From: Acanthosoma haemorrhoidale
Taxonomy: Eukaryota > Arthropoda > Insecta > Hemiptera > Acanthosomatidae
DNA length: 64,000 bases
Assembly: GCA_930367205.1 (NCBI GenBank)
Contig: OV884011.1
Coordinates: 126,923,208 to 126,987,207, forward strand
Direction: 5' to 3'
The position numbers were made by a program, and so were the translations under genes. Every line of letters begins with the position of its first letter. Position 1 is the first letter of the stretch. Shown one piece after another: positions 1 through 11,013 of this stretch. The notes under the pieces were generated by a model. That model was not told where the DNA came from. It did not search any database and worked only from the letters and a program-made list of their open reading frames with translations.

Positions 1-1806
1 TGAAATTAATCTTTCATTGACACCTGATTTATAATCAACGCACAAGCGTACACCACCATCTGGTTTTGGGATAACAACTAATGGTGATCCCCAATCACTC
101 GTTGTAATCGGCGAAATTATTCCAGCAGCTTCCAGGGAATCCAATTCTTTTTCAACACGTTCTCGTAGAGCATAAGGTAAATGGTGTTCTCTTGTGAAAC
201 TAGGTTTTTCCCCTTGTCGTAGCTGTAACTTAACTTCATAATCTGGAATGCAGCCAACTTCCTCGGTAAAGACAGTTGGGAACTCAGCTATTATCTCGCC
301 AGGCGCAGCGACACAGCCCACCGCAAGTACACTTGACATATGGTTTTTGGTGGTATCAATTTCTCTCAATTCAATCATTAAATCTCTAATCCATTGACGC
401 CCAAGCAATGCTGTATGGCCAGACGGAACAATATACAGGTCACCACACGCATTTCTACCCTTATATGTGGCGGTTACCTCAACTTTTCCTCTCGGAAGAA
501 TTTCGTTGCCTGAGTACGCTCGAAAAATGGTATTTGTTGGTTGGATTTCTAGTCCCAAATTCAATTTCCTAAAATCATCCTCGTTTAGAAGAGAAAATCT
601 TGCTCCTGAATCGACCTCCATGAACTGGGGGTTTCCATTGATTTGGACGGTAACGATATATTTATCGGAGTCGGGGTTTAGTTCGAAAAGGTCTACAAGA
701 TATGAAATGCCGTATTGATGTTCAGCGTTGACGTGAGAAATTGCATTTGAAGATGATGCGTAACTAGGTTTTTTATTTTGTGACAGGGTGGTGATACAAA
801 CTCGTGAAACGTGTCCCTTACGGTTACATGACGTGCAATGAACTTTATCATAATCAACGCGACAGTCTGCTAGTCTATGATTATTTCTAGCACACCTTGT
901 ACATAGGTCTTGAATCCCTAATGCTTTATAATCTATTCTATTTCGGCTGTGGGATCTATTTTTGGCTCCTGATGAATGAAATTTATTACGAGAATCAGGG
1001 CGGTTGGACAAACGGTCTTGCGATTTTCTTCGAAATTGATACTTCCTATCCCTTTGTGGATAATTTGATGACCCAGATAAGTGATACGTGTCACTAGAGA
1101 AAGATGAAGTACCTGTATTAGACTGCTTTGAAAATTCCGCACTCTCAATATGAGCGGCCTCTAGTGCAGTGGCTTTGGCTAAAATTTGATCAAAACCAGT
1201 CACAGTTGACTGCAGAAGCTGTTCCCTTATCCAGTTATGACGTAATCCTCGAATGAACTGAGCTCTGAGGAAAATATCATTCACCGAGATACTTGTTTTC
1301 TTCCCCTCTGAATTTTTACACGAGTTGGAATTACATTCTACTTTGAATTCACAATCTCCTATGTCTCGCTGTAACGCAGCAACAAATTCGGAAATCGACT
1401 GATTTTTTTTCTGGGTAATGTTCAAGAAATAGTGTTGGGTCACAATTGCGCTACGTTTAGGGGTCAGCATGGTCATGAGATTAGAAACAAGTGTCTTATA
1501 CTCAAGGGACGTGACAGGTTTTTCTGGTCCAAGGAATACGGTGGGTGCATTGTAATGTATACTACCCACAGAACCACACAAGAGCTGAGCTTTCTTTGTG
1601 GGATCGTCTAAATTTTTCATTGTGCAATAATTCTCGAAACGTTCCATATAACATGAAAATTTCTCTTTTTTTGAATCAAAGTTTTCAAAAATACTCACAT
1701 TCGCGAGGTTGTTCGTGTCTGGCTTGGGGTCTTGTTTACTTGATGTTTGAGAGCTTAGAATTGATGTAAGCACACTCATGAATTCTTGAAATTGTTTTGC
1801 ATCCAT
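1..1806 (-). CDS. Gypsy-type Gag-protease-RT polyprotein, running off the left edge
   Basis: Seen: an uninterrupted minus-strand frame of 602 codons from ATG at 1806 to base 1. The Gag part has two CCHC zinc knuckles, residues about 302-315 (CTRCARNNHRLADC) and 324-337 (CTSCNRKGHVSRVC). A retropepsin motif DSG follows at about residue 399. Near the window edge is the start of reverse transcriptase, with SPLVVIPKPDGGVRLCVDY. Known: this order and RT N-terminus are those of Ty3/Gypsy elements of the kind annotated in insects as K02A2.6-like, where Gag and Pol share one frame. It would make the capsid, protease and polymerase for retrotransposition. The absence of stops or frameshifts suggests recent insertion. 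RNase H and integrase should lie left of the window. Confidence 0.9.
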   Translation of the reverse strand, partial: MDAKQFQEFMSVLTSILSSQTSSKQDPKPDTNNLANVSIFENFDSKKEKFSCYMERFENYCTMKNLDDPTKKAQLLCGSVGSIHYNAPTVFLGPEKPVTSLEYKTLVSNLMTMLTPKRSAIVTQHYFLNITQKKNQSISEFVAALQRDIGDCEFKVECNSNSCKNSEGKKTSISVNDIFLRAQFIRGLRHNWIREQLLQSTVTGFDQILAKATALEAAHIESAEFSKQSNTGTSSFSSDTYHLSGSSNYPQRDRKYQFRRKSQDRLSNRPDSRNKFHSSGAKNRSHSRNRIDYKALGIQDLCTRCARNNHRLADCRVDYDKVHCTSCNRKGHVSRVCITTLSQNKKPSYASSSNAISHVNAEHQYGISYLVDLFELNPDSDKYIVTVQINGNPQFMEVDSGARFSLLNEDDFRKLNLGLEIQPTNTIFRAYSGNEILPRGKVEVTATYKGRNACGDLYIVPSGHTALLGRQWIRDLMIELREIDTTKNHMSSVLAVGCVAAPGEIIAEFPTVFTEEVGCIPDYEVKLQLRQGEKPSFTREHHLPYALRERVEKELDSLEAAGIISPITTSDWGSPLVVIPKPDGGVRLCVDYKSGVNERLIS

Positions 1807-2006
1807 TCTTGATGATCTTGATAATTAATTCGAAAGATAAATAAACAGAAAACGGATAAATCAGCGAAAAAGTACAACGAAAAGCACTCGCGGTAAAAAT
1901 TATGACTTACCGCGTATACAAGGAATACGAACTGTCCGCAATGTCCGTGTAACACGTCGCGAACTTGAAACTCGGATAGTTTAATCAGTTTTTTCTCGTC
2001 GCCAAT

Positions 2007-2182
2007 TGTTATGATTAGATAAGGAAATAAAAACGGTAATAACATAATTGATAAGGTACACGTGGCTTGGAGCGAGAACATGAAGTATATTATATGAAGG
2101 TTACATCAAGGTTACAAAAAATGGTTACATGATAAGGATTAAAATTATAATAAATAGTTATTAGTTTTAATTATACATAACA
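2007..2182 (-). mobile_element. LTR of the left-edge Gypsy element
   Basis: A 176-bp segment bounded by TGTTATG and CATAACA, the short inverted ends expected of an LTR. On the minus strand it is followed after two bases by TGGCGACGAG, a plausible primer-binding site, and then about 200 bases of leader before the Gag ATG at 1806. The other LTR would be outside the window, so LTR identity cannot be checked here. Confidence 0.7.
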
Positions 2183-2322
2183 CATTCCACACCCTATATC
2201 CTTCTCATACATCCTTCAAATGGGGGACTCCCCTTAGTAAAAGGCACCCATTAGCCCAAAATAATTTTTCTTTATTTTTCCCACATCCTATTTTTATAAG
2301 TTTGAGAGCTAAGAAAAAAAAA
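2183..2322. repeat. Dispersed repeat, copy 1
   Basis: About 140 bases closely matching 56490-56632 in the same orientation; both contain CTTCTCATACATCCTTCAAA and a later TTTGAGAGCTA. Similarity begins exactly at the outer edge of the Gypsy LTR, as if that element had inserted into this repeat. Confidence 0.7.
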
Positions 2323-2822
2323 AACATGTAGACATTACTTTGAGGAATTGATATAATTCGTATTATATAATTGGTTCACGTGTTCATTATAGTAACTTTC
2401 AACCCTAAGAGATTAAGAGGCTTAAAGTAATTTACATTAAATTGTGAGTTTTCATAACAGGACTAATTAATTATTATTGTTAATTACATAATATCACTAT
2501 AATATATAGATACATATACATCTATGTATTTTTATTTCGCTCAGTGACCTCGCGTATCAAATAACTTATCTTAAATTACTGAATGACAGATATACCGTGA
2601 TTATTTTTTTGATTGAGATAAACAAGTTAGAGATTGGATGGCCGGTATTACCTCACATTATATAAGTTATCGTTTTCCGGCTGTAGACGACCAGAAAAAA
2701 GAACGAATAAAGAGGTTAATAATACAACGCAATGGTTTGGTTCATAACCGGCTTTATTCTCCTCCTACGTATCTCAAATTGATCTCCGTCACCTGCGACG
2801 CAGACCAGAATTAAGTGTCGAC
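2323..2822. other. AT-rich DNA with no recognised gene
   Basis: Many stops in all frames and no motif recognised. It precedes the second Gypsy element. Confidence 0.6.
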
Positions 2823-3202
2823 AGTTACGTAATATGTATAATCGTATCACTAACAAATGATACGCTTATCATTAATATGCTAATAACTGTATCTCTTAAA
2901 CTTATCAGCTCTATTGTAATTATCAATAACCTATTCTCCTTCCCACGACCTTTTAATAATATCTATACTATTATCATTACCATTATCATTCTGAATATTT
3001 GTCTCCCACGATCTTTCAGTGATATCTGTATTATTATCATTGCTATTATTATATATAAACTCCCCTAGTCTTAAGAACGTTGTAGATCCCTTCACGTAGT
3101 CAGTAAGCCCTCAGCTGTAACCATATATATAATTGTACATATTGTGACTTATAAACAAATAAAAGTTTTTTTTTAGAAGTCTTTATTAGAAAAGTTATAA
3201 TT
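2823..3202 (+). repeat. 5' LTR of the deleted Gypsy element
   Basis: Runs from AGTTACG to TATAATT immediately before the primer site; AGT-type starts are usual in Gypsy/17.6-group LTRs. It contains a TATA-like CATATATATAA near 3120 and AATAAAAG near 3159. The left boundary is inferred from the AGTTA start alone because no second LTR is present. Confidence 0.6.
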
Positions 3203-3219
3203 GGCGCCCAAACAGGGAC
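3202..3219 (+). other. tRNA-Lys-type primer-binding site
   Basis: TGGCGCCCAAACAGGGAC directly follows the LTR. It differs at one base from the complement of the 3' end of tRNA-Lys(UUU) known from retroviral primer sites, so it would prime minus-strand DNA synthesis. Confidence 0.8.
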
Positions 3220-3450
3220 TGGGTTAGACTGCATTGAGAAAATCTTGACCGTTCTAGTCAAATTCTCCTTCAAGACAACAGGGAAGGCTCCAACACTGGA
3301 CTACAGAGATACTTCAGCCTGGCAGAAGAACCTCTTGCTTGAAACGAGAAAACACCGCTCACGAGACTCATCGCAGATACTCTCAGAGTTTTACCCTGTA
3401 TCATCTTTAAAATTATTATAACGAAGCTCCAAGAACACTCTATCAGATAC

Positions 3451-4233
3451 TTGAGGAATATTTCATTTAATTTTATGGGAAAAACTGGTGATAGGATTAA
3501 CCAAATACGACGCATTACAGAAATCGAAATCTTTAACACAAACATGACTTCCACTATGACTAAAGGAGACTACGGTCATTTGCCTTTTTATAACGGGAAC
3601 CCCAGTGATCTAATATTCTTTGTAAACAGCGTGAGAGAAATATACACAAATGTGTGCGCTACAAATAATAATGCTAGGGATCAGAACCATGTTAGATTAT
3701 TAACCATAGTAAAATCCAGACTTACCGAACAAGCTAGGGATTGTTTATTAAGAAATACGTTTAGCCACACTGAGGAATTGTTAGAATACCTAACACAACA
3801 ATTTAAGGACGCACGGACAGTAGAACAATTAAAAAAGGAACTAATGCATACTTACCCATATAAAAACAAACATCCTGTGGAATTTATTAATCGCATAGCA
3901 CGGATAATATCGTCAATATTTTCGCGTGTACAGATAGATGAGACTGTAGGTGATAAACAAACCTTAATAAAATATCAAGATAGGGAAATAAACGATCACA
4001 TAATAGGAAATTTACATACCCAATTAGGAGACTTTTTGGCTCACATGGTACTAAAAGATGTAGACAATATAAGAAACGCGATACTAAATGACTGTAGCCA
4101 TTTTATGGAGAGATTATACGGAAAAAACCCTTATAGGAATAATCAACATTATAACAATAAAACCCCTAGAAGAGACATGAGACCACATTATAGACATCAT
4201 TTTGAACAGAGACAGTACAGCAATTATAAATAA
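3451..4233 (+). pseudogene. Gag-like capsid region, broken by a stop
   Basis: A 260-codon Gag-like frame with the Gypsy motif YNGNPSDLIFFVNSV and a helical capsid-like region, followed by an Asn/Arg/Tyr-rich tail. A start at the internal ATG 3544 (MTSTMTKGDYGHLPFYNG) is also plausible and lies nearer the conserved part. The TAA at 4231-4233 is in frame with further Gln/Asn/His-rich Gag-like sequence to about 4443, so it looks like a point inactivation rather than the natural end. The role would be particle assembly and RNA packaging. Confidence 0.8.
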
Positions 4234-5019
4234 AATGACTACCAAAGACACGAACAGCCTCGATATAACGAAAGATATAATGGTAGGCATAACCCATACG
4301 AAAACCAAAATTATTCTGAAAACAGACAACAGCACAACAAACCCCAAGCTTGGCATGAAAAACCAAATTGGAGACAGAATGACAAAACCGATAGTAACTT
4401 CCCTTCCAGACCATTTAACCCCCACTCACAAAATACGGTTTCAATGAGAACTGCTAGAACTAACAACGTACATCATTTAGAAGACGAAAACCAACAATTA
4501 AAAAACAGACTCGCTGAATCAGAAGAAAGATTTGAACATTGTTTTAGACTTAGACAGGCCCAAAGCCAAACCGCCCTTGACGAACACACATTAAACATTT
4601 GTAACGAGCTACCACATTTTATAGACTTACATGGACAAAAATGGTTAATTGACACGGGCTCGGAAATAAATTATATAACACCAAGTTCTGTACCCGACGG
4701 AACAGAAATATCTTCGGAAGAATTTATTGTGAACACGCCAGCCGGTAACAAAAAAGGGCATGGAGCGATCTTCATTGACCTAGCCCCACGATTAGGATTG
4801 TCACATAAATTATTAGTTAAGTTTAAAATATTCGATTTTAGTAACGGTTATAATATGTTGCTTGGTATGAAAACCATGAAAAAAGTAGGTATGAAAATAA
4901 ACTTAGATAAAAATGAATTTGTAATTAATGGGAAATTAATTAAAAACGGTGAAAATTTAACTTTAACTAAAGAAAAAACTAACAATTACAAAATAGAAAT
5001 TGATGATAAAAATGAATAA
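4234..5019 (+). pseudogene. Gag tail plus retropepsin-like protease
   Basis: Same frame as the Gag-like region. After the low-complexity tail and a short coiled-coil-like stretch (about 4474-4560) comes an aspartic protease signature, WLIDTGSEINYI, with the catalytic Asp at about 4651, and a flap-like region ending in NMLLGMKTMKKVG. Such a protease cleaves the polyprotein. The frame stops at 5017-5019, where reverse transcriptase would be expected. Confidence 0.8.
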
Positions 5020-5025
5020 AATATA

Positions 5026-5866
5026 TTGAATAAAAACGAAATAATAAATGTTAGAAGCAACGATTTTAAAAATAATGAAAATTTGAATGAGAAAAAAAAA
5101 GAAGAAACAAAAGAAACCGAAATAAATAATGAAACGAATAATATTGCCAATAACGAGTTAAACACATTAAATAAAAAAGAAATAATAGATGTTATACGCG
5201 TAAATCATTTGGAAAACATAGGACCTTCAACCTCTAACGAATACCAACAAACCCTAAAAGACTTGGAAGACAGCCTTTCACTTCCCCAAAAACTATTAGA
5301 AACAGAAAGCTTAGCAACTCAACATTCTCAAGAAAGTAGCCACAACCAAATATTTATTGTAACAGACAAACCTATCAATATAGAAAAGAACCAACTTTTT
5401 ATTACAAGAGGTAACCAAACTAGAAGGTCGTTCTCTAGAACTAGAAACCCCTTCAACACATTTCGATACAAAATAGAATCAGCATACCCGTGGAAAAACG
5501 ACATCGAAACTAAATTGCTAGAAATAATTAAACCAAATTGTACATATGGCGTATACTGTGAACCTAATGTAGAAACAGTTAGAACTGACTATGACGAAAT
5601 GTTTAATAAAATATCACGAACCGTTGAAGAAAAATTCCCGACAGTTAAAATAAAACGTTACTCCAGTAAACTGATAGACGTACAAGAAGATACGGAACAA
5701 CAAGAACTCATTCAGAATTACCACGTAGGAAAATCTTTTCACCGCGGTATAATGGAAACATATGAGAAACTAAAACGACATTACTACTTCCCCCGCATGA
5801 AAGATGAAATAACTGACTTCATAAGTAAATGTGCAACATGTGCTAAAACTAAATATGAACGTAAAC
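5026..5866 (+). pseudogene. Pol tether and integrase zinc-binding region, truncated
   Basis: A Lys/Glu/Asn-rich stretch is followed by the Gypsy tether pattern (TDKPINIEKNQLF) and then an integrase HHCC finger: His in NYHVGKSFHRG and Cys in CATCAKTK. The integrase core (DDE) is absent because the Gypsy sequence ends at 5866; the last codons to 5904 come from the flanking inverted repeat. Confidence 0.75.
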
Positions 5867-5922
5867 GTTCAGAAGGTACTAACGTTTTAAAATTCTCTTT
5901 TTAACCCCTTGGTTAAGGACAC
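5867..5922 (+). repeat. Left copy of a perfect 56-bp inverted repeat
   Basis: Starts GTTCAGAAGGTACTAACG and ends GGTTAAGGACAC. Its exact reverse complement is at 13999-14054. It contains an inner near-palindrome TTAACCCCTTGGTTAA. It looks like a transposon terminus that broke the Gypsy integrase frame. Confidence 0.8.
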
Positions 5923-5944
5923 AGGTAGGTAGGTAGGTAGGTAG
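5921..5944. repeat. (AGGT)n microsatellite
   Basis: Six tandem copies of AGGT directly inside the left inverted repeat. Confidence 0.9.
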
Positions 5945-6340
5945 AAGAGACTCCTAGGTATGTTTATATATTTTGCTTGAAATATATTTTATAAATATTT
6001 GAGTTGAAATATTCTGGAAATGACTTAGTCAAACAGAGCATGGACAATTTAGAAAACATTCATGTCGTTGTTTGATAATAGGTGTTTAAGTCTTCAAACA
6101 CATGACAAACTCTATGTCAGAAATTGAGGCCTCGGTAGCATATTCATGATGATGGAAAAAAAAAAATCGATTGGCAAGTAAATATTTTTTAGTTAATGAT
6201 ACTTAAGTGTTTTTATTTTTTTGTACTGGCAACCTACAACTCTGCGCAGATGTACGATATGTATCTAGGATGGATAGAGCTGTCTGGTCTTGTAGCAGTA
6301 AAATTAGTACTCGCTTCAGTAAAACTATATCCGATAAGAC

Positions 6341-6414
6341 GAAAAAAATTAAGAAAAAGTGCTCAATTTTTTCGATAAGACGAAAAAATTGAGCATTTTT
6401 TCTTAATTTTTTTC
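6341..6414. repeat. Near-perfect hairpin, 34-bp arms
   Basis: Arms 6341-6374 and 6381-6414 are reverse complements with one mismatch around a 6-base loop (ATAAGA). No coding context; function unknown. Confidence 0.8.
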
Positions 6415-6917
6415 TAAAATCATGATTCAACAGTGGGAAATAAAGGAATATATATATATGCCAAAATATTACCGGATTTTTCATATATTTTACAAATTAT
6501 TAATAAACAACTCAATGACTATTTTAATACATTTATAATATACTATATATAATTTATATTATTTATAAACAACCATTAAAGCATAATATTTCATAATAAT
6601 GGAAAAAAAAAATTATTATATAAGGATAGTGAATACTAATATTCATTATACAGTGAAGTCTCGATATTTCGTATCCCGATTATTCGTATTTCCGGCTAAT
6701 TCGTACAAATTTGCCTGTCGCCAGAGAAAATCCCGGTGGTATAAAAACAATGCATTTCAGTCCCCTCGATAATTTGTATTATTTTTATGCTCGAGGTCAC
6801 TTAAAACGTCTTAAAATACGTATTTTCGGCTTAAAAACCTCGTTAATTCGTACTGTTTCAAGAAAGGGAAAGAGGACAGTGAGAGACCAGAGAGCAGAAT
6901 GAGTGTGAGATAAATGT

Positions 6918-7136
6918 TTTCTATGAAATCCCATATGTAATTCGTACTCTTTTTACTCGAAGGAAATAAGAAGAGGAGAGAGGGAAAGTTTTAGGAATTG
7001 TACTAAGCTTTTCTTTCGTTTCTACAGTTCAGCCTCGTTTTCGTTATCGTTGTGGCACGTTACCATTTTGACAACGGCCTAGCAGTAGTGGGGATGTTAA
7101 CCGACGAAGAAATTTGAGATCCATCTGAGGACGTTG
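6918..7136 (+). repeat. 219-bp duplicated Tigger segment, copy 1
   Basis: Collinear with 9163-9381 over 219 bases with few differences. It includes the start of the transposase C-terminal region but has an early stop in place of the GAG-type continuation, so this copy is dead. Confidence 0.8.
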
Positions 7137-9162
7137 TTGACCGATTGTGCTTAGGCAACCTAATCTGATCCGACAGATCCAGCCTTGATACATTATTATT
7201 ACCGTGCAGTAAATAATTTATTTATGGATGGAAAAAATCCTTAAAACTTGTACGAATAAAAAATCTTAGGAAATTTAAAAGAAACTTTGATGTCTCTCGC
7301 ATTGGCGCCGATTTTATGCAAAATCCTGACCAAAACATTTTTTATGTTTCATGTAGGCAACCTACAGGGCATACTATGACCTATTGCGAATGTACTATCT
7401 GTACTCGTATATTAATAAATACACTTAACTAATTTTACGTACAAATAAATGTATTTTCAATACAAAGTATATAATACAAAGTTTACTTAATTGTTGTTTG
7501 AAGAGTGTTTCCATGATTTCACACTTTTTTTTCATAACTTATATTCTGAAATACAATAGCTAATGTCAACAAATTCAATTCATAATTTTTTTTTGTCACC
7601 AGCATGGTCCTATCAAAAAAAAAAAATGTGTATCGCAAAGTCATAAGCCAAACGAAAATTGAGGAATTAACCGTAAGTATTGCTGATAGAGTAAGTATTA
7701 ACATTTTCTTTAAGTTATATTCGGTGGTACTAGTGGGTCCTATGACCGCAAGTAGTCCATAAGAAAATGTCGTTCCTTTCTCCATCGCTGCTTAAATTTG
7801 ACATAAAATTCGGGCGCGTGATCGGTAACAAATTTGGTTTAATACAAATGCGTGTGATTCGCAAATCCACCTAAGCTTTTGTGTAAGTCAGCCATACATC
7901 TCACTAGTACCTTTTTGTTTTTCATTATATAATTAGACTCATTTCCTTTAGTCCGAAAAGTCACGGTATTTTCAAATGTTAATATAATGAAATAATAAGA
8001 GAGGTTACTAGTCCTTGCTGCTAGTTTTTAACGTGTAAGATTTACTAGGAGCTATTGGTATATAAAATATACAAATAGCTCCTTCGCCAAAAATGGTTTC
8101 ACGAAAGAAGAATGATTAATTAGTTTTTAGTGCCACTGTTATTACATAGAAATGTTTCATAATCAACGAGAAAGAAAAAAAACAACTTATTGATGATTGT
8201 ATGTAATGAATATATTTAATTATCATAGAGAATCCAGTATCCGTAGTTTTTAATGGGATATTTCTGGGAGGAAGTATTGGAAGTCTGGTCAAGAGGAACC
8301 ATCCTGATTAGGTAGAGCACGAGTGTCTCGGGATATCGAAATTTGGAGGGAACAGTTAATAAGATTAGTTTTTCATGGAAGTTAACCCATTTGTATAACC
8401 GACTCAAATCTACATGTGACCATAGAGACCGAGATTCCATATTAAAAACTGCGGATACTTCGCTGATTCAAAAATGTTAGATTTGTAAACATTACACCTG
8501 ACGGTTTTATTCTCTATCGTTGGTTTCTATAATGTATGTTTCTATATAATAGAGGTTCCACTAATTATTAAAGAGTGGTTTTCTTAGGGCTTCAGTCTCT
8601 GCAGGTTGCTCTAGCTCCTTGCAGTGAGTGGGGCGATACCTTTCCACTATAAACAAAAAGGTAACGAAGCCTTGGCCAGGACCTCCTGGGTGGCTTAGGA
8701 ACACTGGCCGAACAGACAGACAAACCACACATATTTATGGGAACTTTTTTCTATTTTAAAGATTTTCTACAAAAACTAGCTGTTTACACTTGCAAAACAC
8801 AAGGCTTGTTGATTCAGTATCGGAGATACTTTTAGCAAACCTGTTTTAGCTCATTTGGTAAATTTTAACTGAATTCGATGTTTCCCACGAAACTCAAAAC
8901 CAGAAATAATCCACCGAGCGCCATGTTTGAGAAAAATGAAACCTGATTTAATATGTTATGCCGCATACCTAAGGAACAAAACAAGACAGACTCAAACCTA
9001 CCCTCTACACTTCATGCAAAATAAAGAAGTCCGTTAATGAATCCTGCAAAACACTGTTCTACAAGTCATTCTTCAACACCTCACCCAGCCCATACCTGCA
9101 TCTCTGCCCATTTTACCCAGTCGCCCCCATTTATATAAACATTCACATAAAACTCACACATA
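7137..9162. other. Unassigned DNA between the duplicated Tigger segments
   Basis: No gene recognised. Short poly(A)/poly(T) runs occur at 7585-7626, and 8590-8720 is more GC-rich without a recognisable product. Confidence 0.5.
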
Positions 9163-9381
9163 TTTCTATGAAATCCCATATGTAATTCGTACTCTTTTTA
9201 CTGAAAGGAAATAAGGAGAGGAGAGAGGGAAAGTTTTAGGAATTGTACTAAGCTTTTCTTTCGTTTCTATTGTTCAGTCTCGTTTTAATTATCGTTGTGA
9301 CACGTTACCATTTTGACGACGGCCTAGCAGTAGTGGGGATGTTAACCGACGAAGAAATTTTAGATCCATCTGAGGACGTTG
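9163..9381 (+). repeat. 219-bp duplicated Tigger segment, copy 2
   Basis: Partner of 6918-7136. This copy continues into the open transposase tail and the right terminal repeat. Confidence 0.8.
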
Positions 9382-9572
9382 ATGGTGAAGATGGAGAGGG
9401 CGATGAAGATGATTTACCAACAATTACTGCTAAAGTTGCTAAACAATACGTGAACAACGTGCGCCATTTTTTAGCAAAATCAGATGTTGGTCTAACACTC
9501 TTGACAAAGCAATTGACAAGTCTGCAAGGATTTTTTTCAAACAAATGTTTGTTTGGTGTTTATTTAATCTAG
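9270..9572 (+). pseudogene. Tigger/pogo transposase C-terminal fragment
   Basis: A 100-codon frame with GMLTDEEILDP, an acidic run (DVDGEDGEGDEDD) and a closing helix (YVNNVRHFLAKSDVG). This is the usual layout of the tail of pogo/Tigger transposases after the DDE domain. The helix-turn-helix and catalytic domains are missing. The final residues after SLQGFF probably run past the natural end. Confidence 0.65.
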
Positions 9573-10279
9573 AACATAAGTATGTACATATTTTTTATTG
9601 CATGTATTGTTTATTGTTTAGTTTAGTATTAAGCAGTGTTTATTGCATAGTTTTTATCCTTACTGCAGCGTACATACTTCTTAATACATACATGTTTGCA
9701 TTAATACTTTTTTTAATTTTGTACTCCCGATAATTGGTATTCCCGATAATTCGTACCAAACTGTCAGTCCTTTGACAATACGAATTATCGGGACTCTACT
9801 GTATTAGTTATTAGTGGGAGGTGTTGTATTTTTGTATTGGCACAACCTACAACTCTGCACAGAGGAGTTGTTATGAGCCTTGTTATGTGCAAAATACATC
9901 ATCAACAAGCTTAGAGAAATAGCGTTTAGTGATTGTCATTGCGATCGCAGGCAGAGAGAATGGGCTATAGACAACGGTTACTATCGACAAATATCTAAAT
10001 AGGCTTGAGTGGACATTAATGTCATCCGGAGGCATAGAAGCCAATGGCTCGTTAGCTCTTATAAGGACATGACGGGAGAAAGTGGACTGAAGATGGCCAG
10101 TCATGGATGGCACGACCGCAGTCATAGTATTTGCATGTCGGCCTGGATATGTCTTTGTCCCAGGATGCATTTCCAATTAACGATGTCCCTTCCCACACAA
10201 TCTCATCCAGTCTGCAGCTGACGGAGTTTTGGGCATCTAAGCTTCTGTTTAAGCCCTGTAAGGCATGAAGTAATTTTAT

Positions 10280-11013
10280 TATTGTAACTCATCAGTGTTA
10301 GCTCTCTCGACAAAAGACTGACATGGAACCCACACACGGCTAAACATACAAGACCTAACAGTTTGCAAAACTTTAAAGACTACTTCAAAGGACATTCCAT
10401 CTTTTAATAGAAAATAAATTACTAATTTGCAAAGTTATACTCAAGCCAATCTGGACATACGAACTAGATCTACGGGGGACAGCAAAAAACTCGAACATCA
10501 ACTGTATCAAACGCCTTGAGAACAATAGTAAATGCCCCTTATTATGTCAGCAACAAAACCCTTATACACCTTACATTCTTGAACTCATCCCTTCCAAGTT
10601 CATAAAAATCCATAGCAACCTATCCAACCACCCTAATCCCCAAGTCATACAGTCATTGCACTGCACATCTCATCCCTATAAACCTTCTCGGAGACTAAAA
10701 CAGAAGTGGCCCCGTGACCTGCTATAAATGCGTAATAGTGGGAGTCCTGGGAATGGCCAGTTTCTCCTTTCATGTCCTTTGTCAGCCTCCACTGGCTCGT
10801 ATCCAGTGACGAGGCTGACGGAGGAGCATGGGAGACTTTCCAAGACTTCCTCTTTCACACGCGAGGGAGGTGACATCCATGTGGACTCGGGAGGTCTCTG
10901 GGCTGTTTGTAAATACTGTATGAATGAGAACATTTATCACAATTACTTATTGCCCAATATGCCAGATTGTAATTTTATCATAATAAAGTTGTTGCTGTTG
11001 TAAAAAAAAAAAA
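10280..11013 (+). pseudogene. Jockey-clade LINE, 3' end with poly(A)
   Basis: Broken-frame translation gives the RT C-terminus typical of Jockey elements: a WNPHTRLN-like piece, LKPIWTYELDLRG, LELIPSKFIKIHSNLSNHPNP and a final RRLKQKWPRDLL. An untranslated 3' region follows with AATAAAG near 10982 and a 12-A tail at 11002-11013. The same 3' end recurs on the minus strand near 15928, 34497 and 38738, and as short relics at 48607 and 52383. 5'-truncated and dead. Confidence 0.8.

Larger units (their letters stand above)
2823..5866 (+). mobile_element. Internally deleted Gypsy/errantivirus-like retrotransposon
   Basis: In order: a 5' LTR (2823-3202), a Lys-type primer site, a Gag-like region, a retropepsin region with DTGS, a Pol tether, and an integrase HHCC zinc-binding region. 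Reverse transcriptase and RNase H are missing between protease and tether, and the integrase core and 3' LTR are absent: the frame ends in a 56-bp sequence that recurs inverted at 13999-14054. All coding pieces are in one frame (starts at 3451, 4444 and 5026 are congruent modulo 3), broken by stops at 4231 and 5017. It cannot move by itself. Confidence 0.85.
6651..9801 (+). mobile_element. Rearranged pogo/Tigger-like DNA transposon
   Basis: The left end CAGTGAAGTCTCGATATTTCG (TA just outside, 6649-6650) and right end CGAATTATCGGGACTCTACTG (TA outside, 9802-9803) are imperfect inverted repeats of pogo/Tigger type. A transposase C-terminus lies near the right end. The 219 bp at 6918-7136 recur at 9163-9381, so the interval is a rearrangement or two overlapping copies. 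The 2 kb between the duplicates carry no recognisable transposase. Confidence 0.75.

Noticed and set aside
3270..3554. Minus-strand frame opposite the Gypsy leader
   Set aside because: Antisense shadow of the leader and Gag start.
6196..6484. Several overlapping short frames
   Set aside because: They translate the 34-bp-arm hairpin and its flanks on both strands.
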